From: a virus
Reading direction: 5' to 3' (one strand)
Length of the DNA stretch: 41,593 bases
IMG/VR virus record: IMGVR_UViG_3300032893_000127
Span: 1-41,593 of that record
Every line of letters begins with the position of its first letter. Positions within the stretch are counted from its first letter, which is position 1. The position numbers and the translations under genes were made by a program. The notes beneath the pieces were generated by a model, which saw only the letters and a program-made list of their open reading frames with translations, was not told where the DNA came from and searched no databases. Shown piece after piece: positions 6,041 to 13,942 of this stretch.

Positions 6041-6655
6041 TTAAGCTAGTCTTTTAAGTTGATGTCGATACTCTGCGTCAATCTCCCGGGCCACCCTATT
6101 GGCTAGAGACATATACTCAAGCACCTCGGTGAGGCCTATTTTCACGTGAAAACTCTGTATGTTTCCAGTGAAACGTACCCCTTCATCTCCCTCCTCGGTC
6201 TCTATGCAGTCCAGCCAGCACTCCGTAGGAAGTTTGCCGTATTTTAGATAGATCATTGTGGCGTAGTGGTGGAGTTGCGGATGTCGTTGCGCTTGCTTTT
6301 GCGTCCACATGTTTCTTGAAGTCTTGTACTCGCGGATCCGCAGCTTTTTCGGGTCGAATGTGTCCAGTTTTCCCAGAAGGTCAACCTCGCCATCCTTGGT
6401 CCGCATCGTGACCCGCATTTCATACTCACGCTCGCTGTAATGAGGCAGCAGTGCTAGTACGGCCTCCATGATGGCATCTCCTCCAGCTTCGCCTGTTTCG
6501 AGCGCCTCCGAGGTCTTTTTGCCGTGTTCTATGCCACTATTCGTGAAGGTTCGATCCTCTCCCATGATGTAATTCGCAATATAGCGCTGCTTGTTGCGAC
6601 GCCACATATCTATTTGCGTATACGAGAGGTAACCTCTCGGGTTTTTCAGCTTCAT
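6041..6655 (-). CDS. RecB/Cas4-like PD-(D/E)XK exonuclease
   Basis: 204 residues. It shows the RecB-nuclease signature: SYTQIDMW start, H44 in GIEHGKK, D98 in LGKLDTF, E109-Y-K111 in REYKTS, and Q127xxxY131 in PQLHHYA. No iron-sulphur cysteine cluster like that of Cas4 is evident. Located between the SSB-like and ERF genes, so likely the end-processing nuclease of a phage recombination system (inference). ATGA overlap with the HNH gene upstream. Confidence 0.8.
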   Translation of the reverse strand: MKLKNPRGYLSYTQIDMWRRNKQRYIANYIMGEDRTFTNSGIEHGKKTSEALETGEAGGDAIMEAVLALLPHYSEREYEMRVTMRTKDGEVDLLGKLDTFDPKKLRIREYKTSRNMWTQKQAQRHPQLHHYATMIYLKYGKLPTECWLDCIETEEGDEGVRFTGNIQSFHVKIGLTEVLEYMSLANRVAREIDAEYRHQLKRLA

Positions 6656-6924
6656 ACGAATTGTCCTTTTTTATTCTTTTCCCGGCCACCGTAATGGAGT
6701 TTTGCGTGCTTCGCCTGCGTCGTCACCTCGAGATTGCTAGGGTAGTTGTCCGATCTATCGCCGTTTTTGTGGTGCACGACCTCATCACGGCGCAAGGGTC
6801 GGCCGAGCATGTGCTCTGCGATAATGCGGTGTACGAGTTTGTAGCGAGCGCCCTTTGCGGATCTCGGTATAACGCCGCACCGCATCATGACGTAGCCGTC
6901 CTTGCGCCAGATGAAGCCTTTCAT
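6652..6924 (-). CDS. HNH homing endonuclease
   Basis: 90 residues with the phage HNH pattern LVHRIIAEHMLG, EVVHHKNGDRSDN, YPSNLEV. It is spliced precisely between ERF and the RecB-like nuclease, sharing 4-base overlaps with both (6652-6655 and 6921-6924). Likely a mobile free-standing homing endonuclease that exploits the operon's translation coupling. Confidence 0.85.
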   Translation of the reverse strand: MKGFIWRKDGYVMMRCGVIPRSAKGARYKLVHRIIAEHMLGRPLRRDEVVHHKNGDRSDNYPSNLEVTTQAKHAKLHYGGREKNKKGQFV

Positions 6925-7565
6925 GCGTTCTGCAGTTTTTCGATGCGCTCCTTGACCAGCGCCAGGAGTTCCTTCTTTTGGGCGGCGTTGAACGACCCTT
7001 TGCCGCTCGCGAGGTTTTCTTGGTACTCGAGCAGGCCGTCGACGTTGCGCGTCTGCTGGAGCATGCGCTTCGCGGTCTCAAACTTCTCGTCTGTGCTCCC
7101 AGCCGACTTGCCCTTCCCCTTGCTACCGCGCGTCTCCTCCGCGTCATCGCCGGTCTCGACGAGGAACTGCTTCGAGAGGACGTACTTGAGCGCCATCGTG
7201 TAGGCCTTCGGCGCGCCCTTGTCCTCGCCGTCTTGGCCGTAGCCGATGCCTACAGCGATGAGGAAGTCGGTCGGGTCCTTGATGTTGGTGAAGCGGAACT
7301 CGAACGTGAGCTTGGTGAGGAACTTCTGCGAGCCGCTCGAGCTCTGGCCGTGCGGTACCTCCTCCTCCTTCACGAGCGAGTGGGTGATCGCGAGTCCCTC
7401 CTTGCCGAGGAGCGGCTTCACCTCCGCGACTATGTCGCGCTCGCGCGCGAACTTGTACTTGAAGTGGTCGTTGTATCCGCCCTTGATCACCGTGTGGATC
7501 GCCTGCTGGATGTTGAACACCTTCTCGTAGACGTTCGCGCCTTTCGTCTTTTTTTCTTCTGCCAT
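6921..7565 (-). CDS. ERF-family single-strand annealing protein
   Basis: 214 residues from MAEEKKTKGA. The ERF core is visible: VFNIQQAIHTVIKGGYNDHFKYKFA, then VKPLLGKEGLAITHS, the central beta-rich LTFEFRFTNIKDP, and DKGAPKAYTMALKYVLSKQFLV. A linker and a helical C-terminal domain follow. ERF proteins anneal complementary single strands during phage recombination. First gene after promoter P4. Confidence 0.88.
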   Translation of the reverse strand: MAEEKKTKGANVYEKVFNIQQAIHTVIKGGYNDHFKYKFARERDIVAEVKPLLGKEGLAITHSLVKEEEVPHGQSSSGSQKFLTKLTFEFRFTNIKDPTDFLIAVGIGYGQDGEDKGAPKAYTMALKYVLSKQFLVETGDDAEETRGSKGKGKSAGSTDEKFETAKRMLQQTRNVDGLLEYQENLASGKGSFNAAQKKELLALVKERIEKLQNA

Positions 7566-7593
7566 GGTAATTTGATTAGTTTTTAATGAAGTC

Positions 7594-7631
7594 ATTGTAT
7601 CGCGTATGGCGAGCCGTCGCCATGTGGATAA
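7594..7631 (-). promoter_or_regulatory. Promoter module P4 (recombination operon)
   Basis: Minus strand: TTATCCACA (7631-7623), directly followed by the palindrome GGCGACGGCTCGCC (7621-7608), then TACAAT (7599-7594). Box-to-minus-10 gap is 23 bases here instead of 30-32. Leader of about 22 bases to the ERF ATG at 7565. Confidence 0.65.
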
Positions 7632-7817
7632 CTACCACTTCCTGAACCGGACCGTCACGTCCGGCGCGGCGAAGTACAGCACCACCCACGAGCCGCGTAT
7701 CTTGACCCCGTCGGCCTTTCGGCCCACTAGCGTCTCCACGTCCGCGATTGTGAGTCGTCTGAACGACACCGCCCGTTCCTTGCGCTCGCGAGGAGGCCTT
7801 GTCATTACGACGGTCAT
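7632..7817 (-). CDS. Small basic hypothetical protein
   Basis: 61 residues: Arg-rich start (TRPPRERKERAVSFRRLT), ADVETLVGRKADGVKI, then a beta-rich end (WVVLYFAAPDVTVRFRKW). No HTH that I can identify. The stop codon touches the DnaA-box motif of P4. Confidence 0.6.
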   Translation of the reverse strand: MTVVMTRPPRERKERAVSFRRLTIADVETLVGRKADGVKIRGSWVVLYFAAPDVTVRFRKW

Positions 7818-7818
7818 A

Positions 7819-8403
7819 TCATCGCGCGCTTATTACCTTCTCCTCGTAAACCTCCGCGCCCGGTACGCTCACGCCGGCCTTGAGGGCTTCGGTGATCTTC
7901 GCCATGTCGGGCATGAGGAACTCGCGCGGCAGCTTCGACTCGTCCGTCACGCGGTACTTTTTGATGATCTTCGTCGACACCTGCCCGACCTTGCCTGTGG
8001 TCGTCGTAGGCGCGGTGCCTATGTCGTCCATCTTCTGCACGGCCTTCTCCGTCGAGATCTTGCCGCTCTCGACCTGGTCGACGACCTTCGCCTTCGCCTT
8101 CGCGATGCGCTTGTCCTCGGCATCCTGCCAGTCGAGCATCTTGCCCTTGATGATCCGCTCTGCGTCTGCGAGATCTGCTTCCGGCTTCCGGAATAGTTCG
8201 CGTGCACTCGCGAGTGCTTCATTGAGCGGCTTGGTGATGGCCTCCTTGCGCTCCTTGAGGAGCTTCGCCACCTGTTTGATCTTCGACAGCACATCGGTCG
8301 CGTTCGTCATGTCTTCTTGCGATGCAATAGTGACACCAGTTGCAGTCGTGAGTGCTTTCGACGCTTGTTGCTTTACTATCGCTACATTTTTATCTTCGGA
8401 CAT
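7819..8403 (-). CDS. Coiled-coil protein of the recombination region
   Basis: 194 residues, mostly helical. Central heptad-like segments run from about 45 to 130 (LKERKEAITKPLNEALASA, KPEADLADAERIIKGKMLD). A Thr-rich linker (TAPTTTTGK) and a small C-terminal domain with KLPREFLMPDMAKITEALK follow. Similar proteins often accompany phage annealases; function unknown. The upstream HNH gene overlaps its start by 22 bases. Confidence 0.7.
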   Translation of the reverse strand: MSEDKNVAIVKQQASKALTTATGVTIASQEDMTNATDVLSKIKQVAKLLKERKEAITKPLNEALASARELFRKPEADLADAERIIKGKMLDWQDAEDKRIAKAKAKVVDQVESGKISTEKAVQKMDDIGTAPTTTTGKVGQVSTKIIKKYRVTDESKLPREFLMPDMAKITEALKAGVSVPGAEVYEEKVISAR

Positions 8404-8792
8404 ATTTTTCCTTTATTCCACGGAGTCCTGCCTTTGTTTGAACCGTCGTACAGCATGTGGCACGATCGGCAAAGTTGCCAGAAGTTTCTCCGCAGACGCT
8501 TATAATCTTTTCCCTTTCTAAGTGCCCAGTTGAAGTTTTTGCTTCGACCTGTGCACTTTCTCCTTTCGCACCGATTCGCCTTTCCATAGGTTCTTTGGAG
8601 CCAGAGATGTATACCGCCATATTTAATTTGGTCGCCATTCCACCGATGGTTTCGTTCTCCGCTGATCTTTCGGATCGTGCTAGCGGTGTGCCTTTTACCG
8701 ACGTGGGACAAACTCATCTTCAGTCTAGTTGCCGCAGAGTGAGATTGATGTTTGTACATTCCAGTCGTCATAGGTCTTCGTCTTCCTGTCAT
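8382..8792 (-). CDS. HNH endonuclease with NUMOD3-like region
   Basis: 136 residues. Residues about 18-50 resemble the nuclease-associated modular domain NUMOD3 (AATRLKMSLSHVGKRH, STIRKISGERN). The later part has a zinc/HNH-like FWQLCRSCHMLYDG. The start at 8792 is supported by an ATGA overlap with the 24-codon ORF upstream. Low GC relative to neighbours suggests a mobile gene. Confidence 0.75.
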   Translation of the reverse strand: MTGRRRPMTTGMYKHQSHSAATRLKMSLSHVGKRHTASTIRKISGERNHRWNGDQIKYGGIHLWLQRTYGKANRCERRKCTGRSKNFNWALRKGKDYKRLRRNFWQLCRSCHMLYDGSNKGRTPWNKGKICPKIKM

Positions 8793-8863
8793 TCTTCCTC
8801 TTCCTCAAAGTCGTCCTCCTCCTCGTCCCATTCGTTCTGGTCCAGCTCTCTTAGGCCTGCCAT
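8789..8863 (-). CDS. Possible 24-residue acidic peptide
   Basis: MAGLRELDQNEWDEEEDDFE plus four more Glu. ATG is 2 bases after the stop of the upstream membrane-protein gene, and the stop overlaps the next start as ATGA. The tight packing argues for translation; nothing else supports it. Confidence 0.4.
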   Translation of the reverse strand: MAGLRELDQNEWDEEEDDFEEEEE

Positions 8864-8864
8864 G

Positions 8865-9038
8865 TTAGTTGATGCAGACCTTTCCGGCCGACGTCATGAT
8901 GCCGCTGATGCCGCATCCGCTGTCGAGCCAGATGAGGTACACAATCCCGAGCACGAACAATGCAGCGAACACCAGAGGCGCGAGGCTGGGACGAGACCGA
9001 CGCTCCGTTTTCTTCTCTCTTAGATCAAGTACATTCAT
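8865..9038 (-). CDS. Small single-pass membrane protein
   Basis: 57 residues: charged N-terminus (MNVLDLREKKTERRSR), one hydrophobic segment (PLVFAALFVLGIVYLIWL), and a short outer tail with two cysteines. First gene after promoter P5. Unknown function; could be a small membrane effector or lysis-related protein, but it is not with the lysis genes. Confidence 0.65.
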   Translation of the reverse strand: MNVLDLREKKTERRSRPSLAPLVFAALFVLGIVYLIWLDSGCGISGIMTSAGKVCIN

Positions 9039-9076
9039 ATGGTTTTTATTTAAGCTCTAATATATCGACCATCGTT

Positions 9077-9121
9077 ATTATAGCGACCCCTCGCTATCTG
9101 TCCATAGAGTCATGTGGATAA
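9077..9121 (-). promoter_or_regulatory. Promoter module P5
   Basis: The cleanest module. Minus strand: TTATCCACA (9121-9113), -35 TGGACA (9104-9099), a 16-base spacer carrying GCGACCCCTCGC (9083-9094, plus-strand reading), -10 TATAAT (9082-9077). Leader about 32 bases to the ATG at 9038. Confidence 0.85.
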
Positions 9122-9130
9122 CTCTGATAC

Positions 9131-9155
9131 GCAGAAAAGCCCCATTTTTAGGGCT
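9131..9155 (-). terminator. Rho-independent terminator of the late operon
   Basis: Minus-strand hairpin AGCCC-TAAAAATG-GGGCT (9155-9138) followed by TTTTCTGC. It lies after the lysin gene and before promoter module P5. Confidence 0.8.
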
Positions 9156-9163
9156 TATTCTGC

Positions 9164-9194
9164 TTGGTTGACGTTTGGTTGCCGCTCGGTTGTC
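9164..9194. repeat. Second iteron triplet
   Basis: Three 9-bp direct repeats with an 11-bp period: TTGGTTGAC (9164-9172), TTGGTTGCC (9175-9183), TCGGTTGTC (9186-9194). Same unit, orientation and spacing as the triplet in the initiator gene at 5289-5319. Here they are essentially non-coding, between the lysin stop and the terminator, which argues against a codon-usage coincidence. Confidence 0.65.
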
Positions 9195-9603
9195 ATTCTT
9201 TTGGCGGCATCCCTATGTGTGCGACACATGCTGGGAATTGATGGTGGAGGTTCACTCGGTTGTCGATAATCATGTGCTCGACGATCTGGATCTGCTCTAT
9301 CGGGTTCATGTAGTCTGTTGTCGAAGCGAGGCCGTACAGCTTTGCGAACTCTGCGTATGTCGATGGTTTGAACTGCAGGAGTCCGTAGCTCGGCGTTCCG
9401 TCGCTGTCGCGAGGGTTGATCGCCTTCGGGTTTCCTTGGCTCTCGCACCACTCGAGTGCTCCGAGCCATGCGCTGCGCTCAGTTGCTATCGCGGGATCTT
9501 CCTCTCCTCTCTGATAATAAACGTCGTTTCTATCGAGAGCGGAAGCGATTGTGGAGAGCGATGCGAGCAACACCACAGCCGCGACTGCTATTTTTGCCAC
9601 CAT
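9193..9603 (-). CDS. Exported lysozyme/transglycosylase-like endolysin
   Basis: 136 residues with an N-terminal signal-like segment (VAKIAVAAVVLLASLSTIASA). The domain then reads ALEWCESQGNP, with a Glu in the catalytic position, PSYGLLQFKPSTY, and MNPIEQIQIVEHMI, typical of small SLT/resuscitation-factor-like muralytic domains. Next to a holin-like gene at the end of the late operon, so likely the endolysin. The signal segment suggests export or signal-anchor release. Confidence 0.75.
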   Translation of the reverse strand: MVAKIAVAAVVLLASLSTIASALDRNDVYYQRGEEDPAIATERSAWLGALEWCESQGNPKAINPRDSDGTPSYGLLQFKPSTYAEFAKLYGLASTTDYMNPIEQIQIVEHMIIDNRVNLHHQFPACVAHIGMPPKE

Positions 9604-9605
9604 GG

Positions 9606-9875
9606 CTAGCCCTGCGAGGCGGGAGTCGTCGGCGGAGTTATGCCGAGCAGACTACCGTTGTTCGTAGAGAGGAGATCCTTTCCGAGCGTGAGCACGGATG
9701 CAATGATTGCGAGGTTCAGCATGTTGTGTCCCACTTGTTCCCAGTCGAGCGAGAGGACGTCGAAGTTGGGGGCCGACACGATAGATACCGCTGCTGTTCC
9801 GACCGCAACGACGACCGACATAAGGACGGCATCTGCGATGCTTCCCCAGTCGAGTTTGAAGAGTCCGTTGTTCAT
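9606..9875 (-). CDS. Holin-like membrane protein
   Basis: 89 residues with two hydrophobic stretches (IADAVLMSVVVAVGTAAVSIV and MLNLAIIASVLTLG) and a short polar tail. Two bases upstream of the lysin gene, the usual holin-lysin order. Holins form the lesion that times lysis. Confidence 0.65.
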   Translation of the reverse strand: MNNGLFKLDWGSIADAVLMSVVVAVGTAAVSIVSAPNFDVLSLDWEQVGHNMLNLAIIASVLTLGKDLLSTNNGSLLGITPPTTPASQG

Positions 9876-9920
9876 ATAGTTGGTTGATATTTAAGCGTCA
9901 CTTATAAACTATCTCCGCAC

Positions 9921-11159
9921 TTAGTTCGGATGATGCGCACCGGGGTCGAGAGGACGAGGAAGCGGTGCCCCACTCGCGCTCTGCGCATTGTCGAGGAGTG
10001 CCTGTGTGAGCGCTGCTCGGCTCTGCGGACCGAAGTCGTGCCCCTGCGGTTCGTCCGCTATCCCATGGTCGACCTGGAAGCGGCCAAGTGCTGCTGCGGT
10101 CTGCGGACCGTACGGCCCGAATACCCCGCGCATCATGTATGGCTTCCCGTTCTTGTCGAGAAGCGTCTGGAGACCCTCCTGCAGCGCGTGTATCTCCGAA
10201 GGAGCGCCGACGCCGAGGGCGAGGTTGACCTGATAGTCGTAGGTGAATGTCTGAACCGGCGGGGGAGCCTGCACGTTCTGCGCCTTCGACGTGATCACGC
10301 CGCGCATCGCGTACGTGATGCTGTAGCTCGGCGAGAACTGCTTCATCCACGGGTTGTAGTGGTCGAGGATGTCGTAGTCGTTCGTGCTCGGGTCGACGTA
10401 GAGAAGCGTCGTCGCGTGCGCGCAGCCCGGGCCGCACGCCTGTATCGGGTCTGCCGTGTTCCATCCCGCGCATACCGCCGTCGCTATCTGGAGCGGGGAC
10501 ACAGAGAGCGCCTGCGAGAAGTCGGAGGGGCTCTGCGCGCCGCCTCCCGGCCACGCCACCCATTCGTATTGGATGTCGAACCACGAGGCGAACTGCGCGC
10601 CGAGGTCTATGACATCCTGCGAGATTGGCGCGTAGTAATCGTTCCAGAGTGCCTGTATGCCGCCTCCGGAGTCGAGCGTGGTGGAGAACGCTGTGGTCGG
10701 CATCGGCCACGCAGAGTCTGGCACCACGCCGTTGTGGCGCATCGAGTGCCACACGTTCGGCAGGCTGTTACCGTTCTGCGGTGTCGTTCCGCTCATGACA
10801 GCGGTGAAGCGCGGCGAGAGGTTGATCTTGCCGTCCTCTCCGACGTAGCCGTTGTTCTTGAGGAAGTTGAGACCGTTCGGGTCAATCTGCCCGTTCTTGA
10901 TCATGTAGTCGAGCTGCGTCGCTACGTCGTTCGTGCCCGAGAAGTCGGTGCACGAGTTGGTGTCGCCGTACGACACGCCGTTGACCTTCATGAGCTGCCC
11001 TTTGGGGTCTGGTGCGCTCGGGCGCCAGTCCATGGCGTTGTTGCGGATGACCGCCTTCACTCCGGTCTCGCCGCCGAGTACCCAGTCGCTGATAAATGCC
11101 GGGAGCACCTCTTTGAGGCCTGAAAATACGCCCGGACCTTCTTGTGTTTCTTGTGGCAT
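9921..11159 (-). CDS. Papain-like cysteine peptidase with peptidoglycan-binding domain
   Basis: 412 residues. C70 in DTNSCTDFS, H248 in GCAHATTLL and N269 in DHYNPW are spaced like the Cys-His-Asn triad of papain-fold peptidases. The C-terminal part (about 310-395) looks like a PGBD_1 repeat (GVFGPYGPQTAAALGRFQ, FGPQSRAAL). There is no signal peptide. Located between internal virion genes and the holin/lysin pair, it may be a virion peptidase or an accessory lysin. The triad assignment is mine from sequence alone. Confidence 0.65.
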   Translation of the reverse strand: MPQETQEGPGVFSGLKEVLPAFISDWVLGGETGVKAVIRNNAMDWRPSAPDPKGQLMKVNGVSYGDTNSCTDFSGTNDVATQLDYMIKNGQIDPNGLNFLKNNGYVGEDGKINLSPRFTAVMSGTTPQNGNSLPNVWHSMRHNGVVPDSAWPMPTTAFSTTLDSGGGIQALWNDYYAPISQDVIDLGAQFASWFDIQYEWVAWPGGGAQSPSDFSQALSVSPLQIATAVCAGWNTADPIQACGPGCAHATTLLYVDPSTNDYDILDHYNPWMKQFSPSYSITYAMRGVITSKAQNVQAPPPVQTFTYDYQVNLALGVGAPSEIHALQEGLQTLLDKNGKPYMMRGVFGPYGPQTAAALGRFQVDHGIADEPQGHDFGPQSRAALTQALLDNAQSASGAPLPRPLDPGAHHPN

Positions 11160-11167
11160 AATTTTAT

Positions 11168-11500
11168 TTAATACTCTTTATAATAAGCGAGCGCCCTATC
11201 CGCTTGCTCTGCTTTAATAATAAGGTAGGGTCGTATATCTCTAAGAAGTTGTCTCGCATTTGCAGCAGTCACTCTCCATGCCCAACTTTGGTTATGTTTC
11301 GGGCTTAGCACTTTTCTTTTGGTAAATGCCCCCTTATAGTTTTTCTTCAAAAATAAGAGCATTTTGTAATTGGTATTTACCACTACTACGGTTGCTGTTT
11401 TATATTTTCTCCGTCTTTTTCCCGCAGATGTCACCAGAGATACCCACCCTTCTCCATCCACAATTCCCGCTATATACGCTTTTGTAGGTTCGCTTGTCAT
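11168..11500 (-). CDS. LAGLIDADG homing endonuclease
   Basis: 110 residues from MTSEPTKAY. It has a single LAGLIDADG motif (AYIAGIVDGEGWVSL), then basic strands (KTATVVVVNTN) and a C-terminal helix; it would act as a dimer. The DNA is visibly AT-richer than the flanking structural genes, consistent with recent arrival. It interrupts the spacing between two virion genes. Confidence 0.85.
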   Translation of the reverse strand: MTSEPTKAYIAGIVDGEGWVSLVTSAGKRRRKYKTATVVVVNTNYKMLLFLKKNYKGAFTKRKVLSPKHNQSWAWRVTAANARQLLRDIRPYLIIKAEQADRALAYYKEY

Positions 11501-11515
11501 GCTATAAAGAATGGC

Positions 11516-11665
11516 ATGAAAGTGAAACATCCGCTACTGGCAGCCTGTGTATATTTCGGCATCGGCTTGGCGCTCTTTTGGTGGGGCGTGCACGACGGCA
11601 CATTTATTGTCGTCTGTATAGCTTGCGGTGTTGTCATATATGCCTTTTTATCCTCTCTAAGATGA
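11516..11665 (+). CDS. Small membrane protein, the only plus-strand gene candidate
   Basis: 49 residues starting MKVKHPLLAACVYFG, with two hydrophobic helices separated by WGVHDGT and ending LSSLR. Its TGA ends at 11665, exactly abutting the stop codon (11666) of the converging 756-residue gene. It lies right beside the LAGLIDADG gene, so it may have arrived with it. No Shine-Dalgarno sequence; a weak TATAAA lies 13 bases upstream. Coding is likely but unproven. Confidence 0.5.
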   Translation: MKVKHPLLAACVYFGIGLALFWWGVHDGTFIVVCIACGVVIYAFLSSLR

Positions 11666-13936
11666 CTACTGGTTCGTGCCGAACACGGTGGCTGGTGCCT
11701 TCATGCGCGACATGCCGCGGAACACGGTCGGTGGCGGCAGCTTTGCCGGCGCGTTGTTGATCGCCGACGCACCTTTTTGCAGGTACGTGGCGACCGCTGA
11801 AAGCAGCGGCTTCGCGTTGCCGTATGTGCGGATGATCTTCGTCGCGACGTCGGGGTTTGAGAGGATCATCTCTCCCAGCGATGCGGCAATGATTGGCAGG
11901 TTCATACTCGTAATGCCACCAATGAGACCTCCCGCTCCAAGCACTGATCGCGTGTACGTTCCGGTCTTTGCACCTGCGGCGCGCTCGAGATCTTCCGAAG
12001 CCTTGAGGATCTGTATCTTCTTCGTGATGCCCGGCGAGATCTGCTCGAGTCGGTCGAGCACCTGTCCCTTTCCTTTGCCAGTCGCATTTGCAATCTTGTT
12101 GACCGCGCTGTCGGTGAGGTTCCCGTCTTTGTCGACGAACCCCTTGCGCAGAGTCTTGAGCTCCTGTATCTGCGAAGAATAATCGGCGTCCTTTTCCTCG
12201 AGACCGTCGATGCTTGGGCGGTACTGTGTATTGAGCGACCCACGGATCTGGTCTGCGACGCCCGCAACGTCTCCGCTCTTTACGCCCGCATCGTTGTACG
12301 CAATCTTTGAGAGCTCACTGCGCATCGTGAGGAACTGGTCGGGAGTCATCTGGCCGCCATCAAATACTGGCTGCCATCGGTTATAGAAGCTCTGGAGGCG
12401 CGACACGTCACCCGGGTTGCTTATTCGAGAACCCGCTGGCGCGGTTATCTTCGCCTGCACGGGAGGGTTCTCGCTCTCGGGCTCCATCTGTATCACGGGC
12501 TCCGCTCCCGGCGCGGGTGCGGCCGGAGGGTTGGCGTCGCTGATCTTCACGCCTGCGGTGCTTTCGATTGTGTTTTTGAGGAACGAAGGGTCTACCTCGA
12601 TTGGTTCCGTCGAGTTGCGTATCTCTTGGTATCCGGTGCCGGACTCGCTCAAGTTGTCGATGCGCTGCTGGAGTGCCGACCCCACTATTGAGCCGAGGTT
12701 TTCGCGAGTGATAGACCCCGCGTTCGCCTTACTAAAGGCTTCCGGATTGTCCGCGATCGTGCTAATGGTCTTGGGCTCGAGGCCAGTTGCTTGGCCGAAG
12801 GCGTAGCGCACCATCGAAGGAACGGCGCTCGCGACTCCTCCTGCTGCCTTTTCTGCCAACGACGTCACGGGGGACGCTATCGCTGTCATTCCTTTGTCGA
12901 GCGCATCGCTCACGGGTGTGGTCGCTGGCGCACCTTCCTCTGCTGGGGCACCGAGTCCGCTGTCCGCGATCTTAGCGCCTCCTTCTGCGGCGAATACAAA
13001 GGGCGCAATCGAGCCAACAGGGTCATTGGTCACGTCTTTTGCTGCGCCCGATATGTTGCCGGAGAACAAGTCCTTTCCGAATTGCGGCACGAGTTCCTGA
13101 TATGCCGAGGGCAGTATGCTTGAGAGCGTATCGGTGAGCGTGGATCCAATGTCGCCGTTGTGCGCGGCGAGCGCCGCGTCCCATGCACCTGGGATCTGGG
13201 AAATTGTCTGGATGATTTGTATCGGGTTCATCGACTCCAGTACGCCCTTTCCGAAATTGAGCGCAGAGGGGATTGTGTTGCCCGCAGTCTTAAGGCCGGC
13301 AACCGCCGGGGAGTCCGTTGACGATGCAGGGAAGGGTACGCCGAAGTTCGTGCCCGATGCGCTTTGTAACGTATCCTGCGATCCATCAGAGCCACCAGAG
13401 GGTGCTTGGTCAGGTGTCGCGGATGCAGAAGGACTGGGCGGTGCTACCTGCCCGTAGGGCACCTGCTGGCTGCGCAGCTTAGTGAATGTCGCCATGACGT
13501 TCTTAACGTACGCTGGCGTATTGTACGAGACCTCCTGTCCGTTAATCATGGTAGTGCCTTGGTGGCTCCCCGGTTGCCAGTTATCCGGACTACCGCTGTT
13601 CCATTTCGATGCGATCTGGTAGGGCTGCAGACCCGCGGCCTTGTCCTGGGCCATCTGCATGTACGCGACCTTGTTTTGGTTCTCCGGAGAGAAGTCGGTC
13701 GGATCGAGGCCGAACTGCTTCGCTGCGTTGACGAAGTTCGCGGGGATCTGCCCAGCTTGCAGCGGCTTGCCGCCGTTGTTCCACTGGTAGGCACCAGAAG
13801 AAGTGGCGTTATCGCCCATTTTCGTGAAGTCGCCGCCGCTTTCCTCCTGGCGGATTGACTGGGCGAGCGCGACGAGAGACGGGTCTGTCGGGTTCCCCTG
13901 CGCGTCGACGTATTGTGAGGGGTTGAAGTTTGCCAT
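11666..13936 (-). CDS. Internal virion protein with N-terminal lytic transglycosylase
   Basis: 756 residues. Residues about 20-130 form an SLT-like domain: LAQSIRQEESGGDF with a catalytic Glu, NATSSGAYQWN, and NQNKVAYMQMAQ. The rest is long, Ala/Gly/Pro-rich and helical, with hydrophobic patches near the C-terminus (GAGGLIGGITSMNLPIIAAS). This layout resembles ejected internal proteins of short-tailed phages such as T7 gp16: an enzyme opens the wall and the remainder forms a DNA conduit. The homology is architectural only. Confidence 0.7.
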   Translation of the reverse strand: MANFNPSQYVDAQGNPTDPSLVALAQSIRQEESGGDFTKMGDNATSSGAYQWNNGGKPLQAGQIPANFVNAAKQFGLDPTDFSPENQNKVAYMQMAQDKAAGLQPYQIASKWNSGSPDNWQPGSHQGTTMINGQEVSYNTPAYVKNVMATFTKLRSQQVPYGQVAPPSPSASATPDQAPSGGSDGSQDTLQSASGTNFGVPFPASSTDSPAVAGLKTAGNTIPSALNFGKGVLESMNPIQIIQTISQIPGAWDAALAAHNGDIGSTLTDTLSSILPSAYQELVPQFGKDLFSGNISGAAKDVTNDPVGSIAPFVFAAEGGAKIADSGLGAPAEEGAPATTPVSDALDKGMTAIASPVTSLAEKAAGGVASAVPSMVRYAFGQATGLEPKTISTIADNPEAFSKANAGSITRENLGSIVGSALQQRIDNLSESGTGYQEIRNSTEPIEVDPSFLKNTIESTAGVKISDANPPAAPAPGAEPVIQMEPESENPPVQAKITAPAGSRISNPGDVSRLQSFYNRWQPVFDGGQMTPDQFLTMRSELSKIAYNDAGVKSGDVAGVADQIRGSLNTQYRPSIDGLEEKDADYSSQIQELKTLRKGFVDKDGNLTDSAVNKIANATGKGKGQVLDRLEQISPGITKKIQILKASEDLERAAGAKTGTYTRSVLGAGGLIGGITSMNLPIIAASLGEMILSNPDVATKIIRTYGNAKPLLSAVATYLQKGASAINNAPAKLPPPTVFRGMSRMKAPATVFGTNQ

Positions 13937-13942
13937 GGTGTT

